A stretch of 22,780 nucleotides of DNA, taken from assembly GCA_900553355.1 (NCBI GenBank), contig USDK01000043.1, forward strand, positions 1 to 22,780, written 5' to 3'. The position numbers and the translations under genes are program-made. This stretch comes from an uncultured Lachnospiraceae bacterium. GTDB lineage: Bacteria; Bacillota; Clostridia; Lachnospirales; Lachnospiraceae. This document shows positions 14,085 through 22,683 of this stretch, piece by piece. Positions within the stretch are counted from its first letter, which is position 1. Each line of letters opens with the position of its first letter. Under the pieces are notes generated by a model. It ran no database searches, was not told the DNA's origin, and saw nothing but the letters and a program-made list of their open reading frames with translations.

Positions 14085-16691
14085 ATGGCAAAAGTGAAGA
14101 TATATGAGCTGGCAAAGGAACTGGGGGTGGAAAGCAAAGATGTCATCGAGTTCCTTGGTAAAAAAGAGATAGAAGTTAAGAGTCACAGCAGTGCGATCGA
14201 GGAGTCTGAAGCACAGATGGTCAGGGTAGAAATGGGAAAAGAGGCAAAAACGAAGGAAGCGCCTGCGAAAGAGGCTCCCAAGAAGAAAAATATCGTACAT
14301 GTATTCCGGCCGCAGAATACACAGAATGGCGGTAAACAGGGAAGAAGACAGGGAGGACGTCCGCAGGCAGGAGGCCGTACAGGCGTGCAGGGAAAGCCCA
14401 TGCAGGTCAATAATGGACGCCCGGCGAAAAAGGCTGCTCCTCGTCCGGAAGCTGTGTCAGAGGCAAAGGAAGAAGTAAAAAAGCCTGTGCGTCAGGAAAA
14501 GCCAGTTGAGAAAAGGGCAGAAAAAGCGCCGGAAAGCAGAACAGACCGCCCGGAGCGTCAGGACAGACGAGAGAAGGAAAGAAATGACCGGGGTACAAGA
14601 AATGAGCGCCCACAGGCAGGAGGCCGTGACAACAAAGGCGACCGCCGCCAGGGAAGAGGAACTGACCGTGAGCGTGACGGCAGAAATGAGCGCTCCGACC
14701 GTCATCAGAGCCGGGGTAAGCATGAACGCCAGGACAGACGCGGAGGAGGAAGCGCAATCCCAGCTCCGTCCATGGAGGGACAGAAGCCTCAGAGAGCGAA
14801 AGGAAAAGGAAAAGACGATTATAAGAAGAAAGATTACCGCCGGGATGAGGATGACGACAGACAGAGCAAGGGCAGAAAGAAGAACGAGCCAAAGCAGCAG
14901 ATGCAGAAGCCTCAGCAGAAGGAACAGAAGGTGGAAGAAGTAAAATCTATCGTGATCCCAGAGGTTCTGACGATCAAAGAACTGGCTGATAAGATGAAGG
15001 TAGTTCCGTCTGTCATTGTAAAGAAACTGTTTATGCAGGGCAAAGTCGTGACAGTCAATCAGGAAATTGATTATGAGACGGCAGAAGAGATTGCTCTGGA
15101 GTTTGATATCCTGTGTGAAAAAGAAGAAGTGGTCGATGTTATCGAAGAGCTTTTAAAAGAGGATGAAGAAGATGAATCCAAGATGAAGAAACGTCCGCCG
15201 GTAGTCTGCGTCATGGGACACGTAGATCACGGAAAAACGTCTCTTCTGGATGCGATCCGTCATACCAATGTGATTGACAAGGAAGCCGGAGGAATTACAC
15301 AGCATATCGGAGCATATGTAGTGGATGTCAACGGGGAAAAGATTACCTTCCTGGATACTCCGGGACATGAGGCGTTTACAGCCATGCGTATGAGAGGTGC
15401 AAGCTCTACCGATATTGCTATCCTGGTCGTTGCGGCCGATGACGGTGTCATGCCTCAGACTGTGGAGGCTATTAACCATGCGAAAGCTGCAGGTGTTGAG
15501 ATCGTAGTCGCAGTCAATAAGATCGATAAGCCAAGCGCTAATGTGGACCGTGTCAAACAGGAACTGGCAGAATATGAGCTGATCCCGGAAGACTGGGGCG
15601 GCAGCACTATTTTTGTTCCGGTATCTGCAAAGACAGGAGAAGGTCTGGAGGAACTGATGGAGATGATCGTCCTGACTGCCGAAGTAATGGAACTGAAGGC
15701 GAATCCGGACCGCCGTGCCCGTGGCCTGGTGCTGGAGGCAGAGCTGGATAAGGGACGCGGATCTGTGGCTACCGTTCTGGTACAGAAGGGAACTCTGCAT
15801 GTAGGAGATGCTATCGCAGCAGGAAGTGCCCATGGAAAAGTGCGTGCCATGATGGATGATAAGGGCCGGCGTGTGAAAGAGGCAGGACCGTCTATGCCGG
15901 TGGAAATCTTAGGACTGAATGACGTGCCGAACGCCGGGGAAGTCTTTGTCTGCTGTGCAAATGATAAAGAGGCAAGACATTTTGCAGATACCTTTATCTC
16001 CCAGGGCAAGGTAAAACTTCTGGAAGAGACAAAGAGCAAACTGTCTCTGGATGATTTGTTTACACAGATTCAGGAAGGAAACTTAAAAGAACTGGGCATC
16101 GTGGTAAAAGCCGATGTGCAGGGATCTGTAGAAGCATTGAAGCAGAGCCTCCTTAAGCTGTCCAATGATGAAGTTGTGGTGAAGATCATTCACGGCGGTG
16201 TGGGAGCCATCAATGAATCCGACGTCAGCCTTGCATCTGCATCCAATGCGATCATTATCGGATTTAATGTCCGCCCGGATGCAACTGCGAAAGAGACGGC
16301 AGAACGGGAAGGCGTAGATATCCGTCTGTACCGCGTTATCTACAATGCTATTGAAGACGTAGAGGCAGCTATGAAGGGAATGCTGGATCCGGTATTTGAA
16401 GAGAAGGTACTGGGCCACGCAGAAGTCCGTCAGCTGTTCAAGGCTTCTGGTGTTGGAACCATCGCGGGCTCTTATGTGCTGGATGGAACCTTTGAGCGTG
16501 ACTGCTCTGCAAGGATCTTAAGAGACGGCGTTGTAGTATACGAAGGAAGTCTTGCTTCCCTGAAGCGGTTTAAGGACGATGTAAAAGAAGTAAGAGCAGG
16601 ATATGAATGTGGTTTTGTATTCAATAACTTTAATGACGTCAAAGAAGGCGATCAGGTAGAAGCATTCAAGATGGTAGAGATCCCAAGATAG
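14085..16691 (+). CDS. infB: Translation initiation factor IF-2
   Basis: An 868-residue GTPase that brings initiator tRNA to the 30S subunit and drives subunit joining. A short IF2N domain (MAKVKIYELAKELGVESKDVIEFL) opens the protein. About residues 60-290 form a disordered linker rich in Arg, Gly, Asp, Glu, Gln and Lys. A second IF2N-like domain is at about 295-345. The G domain has GHVDHGKT at 378-385, DTPGHEAF from 424 and NKID from 478, followed by domains II, III and the fMet-tRNA-binding C domain. AGAGGAGG lies before the ATG. It follows ylxQ by 24 bases and is the central gene of the operon. Confidence 0.98.
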   Translation: MAKVKIYELAKELGVESKDVIEFLGKKEIEVKSHSSAIEESEAQMVRVEMGKEAKTKEAPAKEAPKKKNIVHVFRPQNTQNGGKQGRRQGGRPQAGGRTGVQGKPMQVNNGRPAKKAAPRPEAVSEAKEEVKKPVRQEKPVEKRAEKAPESRTDRPERQDRREKERNDRGTRNERPQAGGRDNKGDRRQGRGTDRERDGRNERSDRHQSRGKHERQDRRGGGSAIPAPSMEGQKPQRAKGKGKDDYKKKDYRRDEDDDRQSKGRKKNEPKQQMQKPQQKEQKVEEVKSIVIPEVLTIKELADKMKVVPSVIVKKLFMQGKVVTVNQEIDYETAEEIALEFDILCEKEEVVDVIEELLKEDEEDESKMKKRPPVVCVMGHVDHGKTSLLDAIRHTNVIDKEAGGITQHIGAYVVDVNGEKITFLDTPGHEAFTAMRMRGASSTDIAILVVAADDGVMPQTVEAINHAKAAGVEIVVAVNKIDKPSANVDRVKQELAEYELIPEDWGGSTIFVPVSAKTGEGLEELMEMIVLTAEVMELKANPDRRARGLVLEAELDKGRGSVATVLVQKGTLHVGDAIAAGSAHGKVRAMMDDKGRRVKEAGPSMPVEILGLNDVPNAGEVFVCCANDKEARHFADTFISQGKVKLLEETKSKLSLDDLFTQIQEGNLKELGIVVKADVQGSVEALKQSLLKLSNDEVVVKIIHGGVGAINESDVSLASASNAIIIGFNVRPDATAKETAEREGVDIRLYRVIYNAIEDVEAAMKGMLDPVFEEKVLGHAEVRQLFKASGVGTIAGSYVLDGTFERDCSARILRDGVVVYEGSLASLKRFKDDVKEVRAGYECGFVFNNFNDVKEGDQVEAFKMVEIPR

Positions 16692-16725
16692 GATCTTTAC
16701 CTCCTGTGTGAAAGAAGGATGGATC

Positions 16726-17112
16726 ATGAGAAAGAGAAGTATCAAAAACACCAGAGTAAATACAGAGGTACAAAGAGAGCTGAGTCAGATTATCCGCAGC
16801 GGGATCAAGGATCCCCGGGTGGCGCCCTGGACCTCGGTGGTCGCGGCAGAGGTGGCGCCGGACCTTAAGACCTGTAAGGCGTATATCAGTGTACTGGGAG
16901 ACGAAGCAGAACAGAAAAGTACGATTGAAGGACTGAAAAGCGCAGAAGGATTCATCCGCAGAGAACTGGCAAGGACGCTGAATATGCGGAATACCCCTGA
17001 GATTCATTTTGTACTGGATCAGTCCATTGAGTATGGCGTGAATATGTCAAAGAAGATTGAAGAAGTGACCAGAGGTATGACAACGGCAGAAGGAGAAAAT
17101 GATGTTGAATAA
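16726..17112 (+). CDS. rbfA: 30S ribosome-binding factor RbfA
   Basis: A 128-residue KH-fold cold-shock/assembly factor that binds the 30S neck and helps mature the 16S 5' end. Diagnostic stretches are NTEVQRELSQIIRSGIKDPRV and RRELARTLNMRNTPEIHFVLDQSIEYG. AGAAGGA at 16713-16719 is 6 bases before ATG 16726, so an in-frame GTG at 16708 is rejected. It lies 34 bases after infB and overlaps nrnA by 11 bases. The small gene (ylxP) often found before rbfA in Bacillus is absent here. Confidence 0.95.
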   Translation: MRKRSIKNTRVNTEVQRELSQIIRSGIKDPRVAPWTSVVAAEVAPDLKTCKAYISVLGDEAEQKSTIEGLKSAEGFIRRELARTLNMRNTPEIHFVLDQSIEYGVNMSKKIEEVTRGMTTAEGENDVE

Positions 17113-18067
17113 AAGAATCCAGAACGCCGCTTCGATCGCGATCGGCGGCCATATACGGCCTGACGGGGACTGTACGGGTTCCTGTCTGGCTTTGTATCAG
17201 TATCTGACTGAAAATGAACCTGGAAAAACGGTGGATGTCTATCTGGAGAAGATCCCGGAGGCTTATGCCTTCCTGGTTCCTGATGGCGTGGTCCGCCATG
17301 AGATTCCGGATGGCAGGAAGTATGATCTTTTTATCTGCCTGGATTGTGGAGATGAAGACAGGCTGGGATTTTCCCGTCCTTTATTTGACCAGGCAGAGCA
17401 CACATTCTGTATTGATCATCATCTCAGCAACCAGCAGTTTGCAGAGGATAACTATGTTGTCCCGGATGCAAGTTCGACCTGTGAGCTGGTATATAATCTT
17501 ATGGACTATGACAAGATTTCTCTCAGGACGGCGGAGCTGCTCTATCTGGGGATTGTTCATGATACGGGTGTGTTTCAGTATTCCTGCGCGGGACCATCTA
17601 CCTTCCGGGCAGCGGCAAAGCTGCTGGAAAAGGGAGTGAATGCGCCGAAGCTGATCCAGGATACCTATTTCGAAAAAAGTTATGCCCAGAATCAGATCTT
17701 AGGCAGGGCGCTTCTGGAGAGTATCGTTTTTATGGATGGAAAATGCATCGCTTCTTACATAACGAAAAAAACGATGGATTTTTATGGAGTGACTCCAGGC
17801 GACCTGGATGGGATCGTCAGCCAGCTGCGGCTGACGAAAGGTGTAGAAGTGGCAGTGTTTATGTATGAGACAGAAATCAGTGTCTATAAGGTCAGCCTTC
17901 GTTCGAAGGATAAGGTAGATGTCAGCAGAGTCGCAACATATTTCGGGGGAGGCGGACATGCAAAGGCCGCGGGATATTCGATGGCCGGAACGCCTCAGGA
18001 TGTACTGACCAATCTGGCCGGACAGCTGGAAGAACAACTGACAGAAGGCGAGACAGAGGAAGCGTAA
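17102..18067 (+). CDS. nrnA: DHH-family nanoRNase/pAp phosphatase
   Basis: A 321-residue DHH-DHHA1 phosphoesterase of the NrnA type, which degrades 2-5-nt RNAs and dephosphorylates pAp. Metal-binding motifs are HIRPDGD (17-23), DCGD (81-84), DHH (105-107) and HDTG in the middle of the DHH domain. The DHHA1 domain ends with GGGGHAKAAG (282-291), which holds the substrate. AAGGAG is 6 bases before ATG 17102 and 3 before ATG 17099; the former is preferred. It overlaps the end of rbfA, and truB starts directly after its stop, so the four genes are tightly coupled. Confidence 0.93.
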   Translation: MLNKRIQNAASIAIGGHIRPDGDCTGSCLALYQYLTENEPGKTVDVYLEKIPEAYAFLVPDGVVRHEIPDGRKYDLFICLDCGDEDRLGFSRPLFDQAEHTFCIDHHLSNQQFAEDNYVVPDASSTCELVYNLMDYDKISLRTAELLYLGIVHDTGVFQYSCAGPSTFRAAAKLLEKGVNAPKLIQDTYFEKSYAQNQILGRALLESIVFMDGKCIASYITKKTMDFYGVTPGDLDGIVSQLRLTKGVEVAVFMYETEISVYKVSLRSKDKVDVSRVATYFGGGGHAKAAGYSMAGTPQDVLTNLAGQLEEQLTEGETEEA

Positions 18068-18997
18068 ATGGTACACGGGATACTTAATGTATACAAGGAA
18101 AAAGGGTATACCTCCCACGATGTCGTGGCAAAACTAAGAGGGATCGTGGGACAGAAAAAGATCGGCCATACCGGGACACTGGATCCGGATGCGGAAGGCG
18201 TGCTTCCGGTGTGTCTTGGAAAGGGCACAAAGCTATGTGAATTTCTTACAGAAAAAGAGAAGACTTATGAGGCTGTTCTCCTTCTTGGAAGGACGACAGA
18301 TACTCAGGATGTGTCAGGTCATACGCTGACGCTTAAGGAAACCGGGGACTTAAGCGAGGAGGCGGTAATACAGGCGGTTCTTTCTTTTATCGGTACCTAT
18401 CCTCAGATCCCACCGATGTATTCGGCGGTGAAGGTAGGAGGAAAGAAGCTATATGAACTGGCGCGGGAGGGAAAGACCATTGAGCGGAAGCCGCGGATGG
18501 TCACCATCCGTCAGATCAGGATCCTTAAGATGGAACTTCCGAAAGTCCGGATGGAGGTGACCTGCTCTAAGGGAACTTATATCCGGACACTGTGCGCCGA
18601 TATCGGAGAGACCTTAAGATGCGGAGGCTGCATGGAGTCCCTTTTGCGGACCCGGTCAGGTATATTTACCATGGAAAACAGCCTGACGCTTCAGGAGATT
18701 GAAAAGAAAAAAGAAGATGGGACTCTGGAAAAGGATATCCTGCCTGTAGACCAGGTGTTCCGCCAGTATCCGGCCGTTTATGTAAAAAGGTCCAGGGAAA
18801 AGGCGGCCAGAAACGGAGGAGAACTTCTGGCGTCCGATGTAAAAGGCGTACTGGAGATATCTGGTCAGACGGGCAATGAAAGAAATTATGTCCGGCTTTA
18901 TGATGAAGAGGGACATTTTATAGCACTGTATGAGTTCCAGGAGCCGGAGAAAAGCTTCTCCATTGTAAAAATGTTTTTCCCGGAACGAGATGGTTAG
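18068..18997 (+). CDS. truB: tRNA pseudouridine-55 synthase TruB
   Basis: A 309-residue enzyme that makes pseudouridine 55 in the T-loop of tRNAs. The catalytic motif GHTGTLDPDAEGVLP (34-47) carries nucleophile D39. YSAVKVGGKKLYELAREG and SKGTYIRTLCADIG are further family motifs, and a PUA-like C-terminal extension is present. The ATG begins immediately after the nrnA stop, with AGACAGAGGAAG just upstream as ribosome binding region. 29 bases separate it from ribF. Confidence 0.96.
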   Translation: MVHGILNVYKEKGYTSHDVVAKLRGIVGQKKIGHTGTLDPDAEGVLPVCLGKGTKLCEFLTEKEKTYEAVLLLGRTTDTQDVSGHTLTLKETGDLSEEAVIQAVLSFIGTYPQIPPMYSAVKVGGKKLYELAREGKTIERKPRMVTIRQIRILKMELPKVRMEVTCSKGTYIRTLCADIGETLRCGGCMESLLRTRSGIFTMENSLTLQEIEKKKEDGTLEKDILPVDQVFRQYPAVYVKRSREKAARNGGELLASDVKGVLEISGQTGNERNYVRLYDEEGHFIALYEFQEPEKSFSIVKMFFPERDG

Positions 18998-19026
18998 ACA
19001 AAGAAGATAAAGAAGGTATAATTCAT

Positions 19027-19947
19027 ATGCAGTATATCAAAGGGCTGTCGCAATATGAAAGTGACAGAGCATCAGCAGTGACCTTCGGTAAGTTTGACGG
19101 CCTTCATAAAGGGCATCAGAAACTGGTCCGGAAGGTACAGGAATTAAGCGGACAGCATAAGGTCAATAGTATTGTCTGCGCATTTGATATGCATCCGTTG
19201 TGGAAGGACAAAGGGATTGTCCCACAGACTATTATGGATAAGAAGGACAGATATCAGCACCTAGAAGGACAGGTGGATGTACTGGTCGACTGCCCCTTTA
19301 CACAGGAATTCAGTGAGATGGACGCTGAGGAATTTGTGGATCGGATTATCTGTGGGCTGTTCCATGCAGAATATGTAGTGGTGGGGACAGACTTCCGGTT
19401 CGGTCATGAAAAAAAAGGCGATATTCATCTTCTGGCGGATTATGCGTCAGATTATGGGTATCAGCTCTTTGTGATTGAGAAGGAACGATACAAAGACCGC
19501 ATTATCAGCAGTACTTATATCAAGGAAGTCCTCCGGCAAGGAGACGTGGAGACGGCTGCCAGGCTGCTGGGATATCCCTATGCGGTAGACGGGGTGGTAG
19601 AACATGGAAAGCGTCTGGGGCGTACGTTAGGTTTTCCTACCGTCAACCTCCACTGGCCGGAAGAAAAAATAGCGCCTCCTAACGGGGTCTATTTCAGTCA
19701 TATCCAGGTGGATGGAAACTGTTATCACGGCATTTCCAATATTGGCGTCAAGCCTACTGTCAGCAGCGAAAACAGGCTTCTTGTGGAAAGTTATCTGTTT
19801 GATTATAACGGGGACGCCTATGGCAAAGAGATAAAAGTGGAGCTAGTGCAGTTCCGGAGACCGGAGCAGAAATTTGAAAGTGTGCAGGAGCTAAAAGCCG
19901 TTGTTGACCAGGATATCGCGGCCGGACAGGAGTTTTTTGGGGCATAG
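19027..19947 (+). CDS. ribF: Bifunctional riboflavin kinase/FMN adenylyltransferase
   Basis: A 306-residue enzyme making FMN and then FAD from riboflavin. The N-terminal nucleotidyltransferase has GKFDGLHKGH (21-30), VVGTDFRFGHEKKGD and ISSTYIKEVL. The C-terminal kinase has GRTLGFPTVN (198-207) and PPNGVYFSHI. ATG 19027 follows AAGAAGG. It is the last gene of the rimP operon here, matching the Bacillus truB-ribC-rpsO-pnp order. It is separated from rpsO by the rpsO promoter and leader, with no clear terminator between. Confidence 0.96.
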   Translation: MQYIKGLSQYESDRASAVTFGKFDGLHKGHQKLVRKVQELSGQHKVNSIVCAFDMHPLWKDKGIVPQTIMDKKDRYQHLEGQVDVLVDCPFTQEFSEMDAEEFVDRIICGLFHAEYVVVGTDFRFGHEKKGDIHLLADYASDYGYQLFVIEKERYKDRIISSTYIKEVLRQGDVETAARLLGYPYAVDGVVEHGKRLGRTLGFPTVNLHWPEEKIAPPNGVYFSHIQVDGNCYHGISNIGVKPTVSSENRLLVESYLFDYNGDAYGKEIKVELVQFRRPEQKFESVQELKAVVDQDIAAGQEFFGA

Positions 19948-19958
19948 AAAAAAACTGC

Positions 19959-19987
19959 TTTACATCCGAAGAATCCCGTGGTATACT
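19959..19987 (+). promoter_or_regulatory. Sigma-A promoter of rpsO
   Basis: TTTACA at 19959-19964, a 17-base spacer and TATACT at 19982-19987. The start is near 19994, about 87 bases before the rpsO ATG. Confidence 0.8.
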
Positions 19988-19993
19988 TACCGA

Positions 19994-20080
19994 GTGTGAA
20001 AGCCGGTGTTCGGTGACTGGATTACTCCAACCGTCACTTAATATCAGGCGTTTAATGAAAGATTAGAGGAGGAAATGAAC
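19994..20080 (+). promoter_or_regulatory. Structured rpsO leader, candidate S15 autoregulatory RNA
   Basis: Stem GTGAC (20013-20017) with GTCAC (20033-20037) continues, after an internal bulge, into TGG with CCA around a six-base loop. A competing CCG/CGG pairing (20003-20005 with 20011-20013) precedes it. The AGGAGG of rpsO follows at 20067-20072. S15 represses its own mRNA in several bacteria through different leader folds. I have not shown that this one belongs to a described class. Confidence 0.5.
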
Positions 20081-20347
20081 ATGATCACAAAGGAACAGAA
20101 AGAACAGATCATCAAAGAGTATGGAAGAACACCTGGAGACACAGGTTCACCGGAGGTTCAGATTGCAATCCTGACTGCCAGAATCAATGATCTGACAGAT
20201 CACTTTAAGGCAAATCCGAAGGATCATCATTCCAGAAGAGGACTTCTGAAGATGGTCGGACAGAGAAGAGGACTTCTGGCATACCTCAGAAAGAGTGATA
20301 TCGAAAGATATCGTTCCCTGATCGAGAGACTTGGTCTGAGAAAATAA
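20081..20347 (+). CDS. rpsO: 30S ribosomal protein S15
   Basis: An 88-residue primary 16S rRNA-binding protein of the 30S platform, also part of intersubunit bridge B4. GDTGSPEVQIAILTARINDLTDHF and HHSRRGLLKMVGQRRGLLAYLRK are diagnostic. ATG 20081 has AGGAGG 8 bases upstream; an in-frame ATG at 20075 is only two bases from it and is rejected. The rpsO-pnp order is conserved in many bacteria. A terminator and a separate pnp promoter follow. Confidence 0.98.
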   Translation: MITKEQKEQIIKEYGRTPGDTGSPEVQIAILTARINDLTDHFKANPKDHHSRRGLLKMVGQRRGLLAYLRKSDIERYRSLIERLGLRK

Positions 20348-20360
20348 GCAGGAATGAACG

Positions 20361-20398
20361 GGGCTGCTGCATGTAGATGCGGCGGCTCTTATTTTTTT
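20361..20398 (+). terminator. Rho-independent terminator after rpsO
   Basis: A 10-bp G/C-rich stem with three G-T wobbles (20361-20370 with 20379-20388), 8-base loop, followed by TTATTTTTTT. It separates rpsO from pnp, though read-through is possible because of the wobbles. Confidence 0.8.
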
Positions 20399-20416
20399 GT
20401 TTTCCAGATTTTATAG

Positions 20417-20445
20417 TGGAAGATTTCAGAGGGATATGATATAAT
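20417..20445 (+). promoter_or_regulatory. Extended -10 promoter of pnp
   Basis: A perfect TATAAT at 20440-20445 preceded by TGA (extended -10). The -35 region TGGAAG (20417-20422) is poor. The start is near 20452, giving a leader of about 134 bases. Confidence 0.6.
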
Positions 20446-20472
20446 AATTAAGATTGTGAGCAGTCAATTGGA

Positions 20473-20543
20473 TACCGAGACCACTGAAAAGGGCATTTTC
20501 GGAAAATATTTTTAAAAAAATGCATTTTTCAGTAGTTTCGGTG
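20473..20543 (+). promoter_or_regulatory. Long imperfect hairpin in the pnp leader
   Basis: Arms 20473-20499 and 20517-20543 pair over 27 positions with only two mismatches and three G-T wobbles, around a 17-base A/T-rich loop. There is no T-run after it, so it is not a terminator. In E. coli, pnp mRNA carries a long leader hairpin cut by RNase III, after which PNPase destroys its own message. The same kind of control is inferred here. Confidence 0.7.
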
Positions 20544-20585
20544 CTGGCTGTCTCGCAGAAATATTTTATCAATAAGGAGAAAACT

Positions 20586-22673
20586 ATGTACAAAAAGTAT
20601 GAGATGGAACTTGCCGGCAGGACACTCAGGGTCGATGTAGACAGAGTGGCAAAGCAGGCAAATGGCGCAGTCCTGATGCACTATGGTGATACGACCGTTC
20701 TGTGTACGGCTACCGCTTCAGAAAAGCCAAGAGAAGGGATTGATTTTTTCCCGTTAAGCGTAGAATACAATGAGCGTATGTATGCGGTAGGAAAGATTCC
20801 TGGAGGATTCAATAAAAGAGAGGGAAAGGCATCTGAAAATGCGATCCTGACCTGCCGGGTGATCGACCGTCCTATGCGTCCGCTGTTCCCGAAGGACTAT
20901 CGTAATGATGTTACACTGGAAAATCTGGTACTGTCCGTAGATCAGGATTGTGCTCCAGAGCTGACTGCAATGCTTGGTGCGGCTATTGCCACCAGCATTT
21001 CTGATATTCCGTTTGACGGACCGATTTCTGCAACGCAGGTAGGTCTGGTGGATGGAGAGTTTGTATTTAATCCGACAGAAGCGCAGAAGACCGCATCTGA
21101 TCTGTCTCTTACAGTCGCTTCCACCAAGGAAAAGGTGATCATGATCGAGGCCGGGGCTAATGAGGTGCCTGAGCAGCAGATGATCGACGCGATCTTTGCG
21201 GCACATGAGTTGAACCAGAAGGTGATCTCTTTCATTGAGACTATCGTGGCAGAGTGTGGAAAGCCGAAGCATTCTTATGAGAGTTTTGCAGTACCGGAGG
21301 AGCTTTTTGCAGCAATCCGTGAGATTGTTCCGCCGGAAGAGATGGAGGAAGCCGTATTTACGGATGATAAGCAGACGAGAGAGGAAAATATCCGTCAGAT
21401 TACTGAAAAACTGGAAGAAGCATTTGCTGAAAACGAGGAATGGCTGTCTGTACTGGGTGAGGCCGTTTATCAGTATCAGAAGAAGACGGTGCGGAAGATG
21501 ATCTTAAAGGATCACAAGCGCCCGGATGGACGTGCTATCGATCAGATCCGTCCGCTGGCTGCAGAAGTGGATCTGATCCCAAGAGTCCATGGTTCTGCCA
21601 TGTTTACCCGCGGACAGACACAGATCTGCAACATTACGACACTGGCTCCGCTTTCCGATGCACAGAGACTGGATGGCCTTGATGAGACTGAGACATCCAA
21701 GAGATATATGCACCATTATAATTTCCCGTCCTATTCTGTAGGAGAGACCAGACCGTCCAGAGGACCGGGACGTCGTGAGATCGGTCATGGAGCGCTGGCG
21801 GAGCGTGCGCTGGTTCCAGTACTCCCGGATGAGTCTGAGTTCCCATATGCGATCCGTACCGTATCTGAGACTTTCGAGTCTAACGGTTCTACGTCACAGG
21901 CCAGTGTGTGTGCATCTTCCATGTCGCTGATGGCGGCTGGTGTGCCGATCAAGAGCGCAGTGGCAGGTATTTCTGCCGGACTGGTAACAGGAGAAACAGA
22001 CGATGATTATCTGGTGCTGACCGATATTCAGGGACTGGAAGATTTCTTCGGCGATATGGACTTTAAGGTTGCCGGAACTCACAAGGGAATCACTGCGATC
22101 CAGATGGACATCAAGATCCACGGACTGACCAGGCCGATTATCGAAGAAGCCATCGCAGCAACCAGAAAAGCAAGGCTTTATATCATTGATGAAGTGATGA
22201 ACAAGGCTATTGCAGAGCCAAGACCGGAGGTAGGAAAATATGCGCCGAAGATCATTCAGATGCAGATTGATCCTCAGAAGATCGGTGATGTTGTCGGTCA
22301 GAGAGGAAAGACCATCAACGCCATCATTGATCAGACCGGCGTAAAGATCGACATCGAAGATGACGGATCCGTATCCATCTGCGGAACCGATGCGGAAGGA
22401 ATGGAACAGGCAAGAAAGCTGATCCACATCATTGTCACAGACTTTGAAGCCGGACAGGTTCTGGAAGGAAAAGTCATCAGCATCAAAGAATTCGGAGCCT
22501 TCCTTGAATTCGCACCAGGCAAAGAAGGGATGGTACACATCTCCAAGCTGGCAAAAGAAAGAGTAAACCGCGTCGAGGACGTACTGACTCTGGGCGACGT
22601 CGTCAAGGTCGTATGCCTCGGAAAAGACAAGATGGGAAGATTCTCCTTCAGCATGAAAGATGTAGCCGAATAA
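20586..22673 (+). CDS. pnp: Polyribonucleotide nucleotidyltransferase (PNPase)
   Basis: A 695-residue phosphorolytic 3'-5' exoribonuclease that forms a trimeric ring and degrades mRNA and structured RNA. Two RNase PH domains flank a helical linker. The active site in the second shows LEDFFGDMDFKVAGT with D486 and D492. KH (about 553-615, VVGQRGKTIN) and S1 (about 622-692, GKVISIKEFGAFLEF) domains close the protein with almost no tail. ATG 20586 has AAGGAG 6 bases upstream. An in-frame ATG at 20520 lies in the leader hairpin and is rejected. Downstream, only 10 bases separate the stop from the right flanking repeat, and no separate terminator is seen. Confidence 0.98.
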   Translation: MYKKYEMELAGRTLRVDVDRVAKQANGAVLMHYGDTTVLCTATASEKPREGIDFFPLSVEYNERMYAVGKIPGGFNKREGKASENAILTCRVIDRPMRPLFPKDYRNDVTLENLVLSVDQDCAPELTAMLGAAIATSISDIPFDGPISATQVGLVDGEFVFNPTEAQKTASDLSLTVASTKEKVIMIEAGANEVPEQQMIDAIFAAHELNQKVISFIETIVAECGKPKHSYESFAVPEELFAAIREIVPPEEMEEAVFTDDKQTREENIRQITEKLEEAFAENEEWLSVLGEAVYQYQKKTVRKMILKDHKRPDGRAIDQIRPLAAEVDLIPRVHGSAMFTRGQTQICNITTLAPLSDAQRLDGLDETETSKRYMHHYNFPSYSVGETRPSRGPGRREIGHGALAERALVPVLPDESEFPYAIRTVSETFESNGSTSQASVCASSMSLMAAGVPIKSAVAGISAGLVTGETDDDYLVLTDIQGLEDFFGDMDFKVAGTHKGITAIQMDIKIHGLTRPIIEEAIAATRKARLYIIDEVMNKAIAEPRPEVGKYAPKIIQMQIDPQKIGDVVGQRGKTINAIIDQTGVKIDIEDDGSVSICGTDAEGMEQARKLIHIIVTDFEAGQVLEGKVISIKEFGAFLEFAPGKEGMVHISKLAKERVNRVEDVLTLGDVVKVVCLGKDKMGRFSFSMKDVAE

Positions 22674-22683
22674 AAGCCCAGGA

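Noticed and set aside
14407..14943. Long open frames overlapping the infB N-terminal region on both strands
   Set aside because: They arise from the biased Arg/Asp/Gly-rich codons of the IF2 linker, have no ribosome binding sites and resemble no known protein.
20520..20585. Extended N terminus of PNPase from ATG 20520
   Set aside because: It lies in the arm of the leader hairpin, and the family N terminus with AAGGAG spacing fits ATG 20586.
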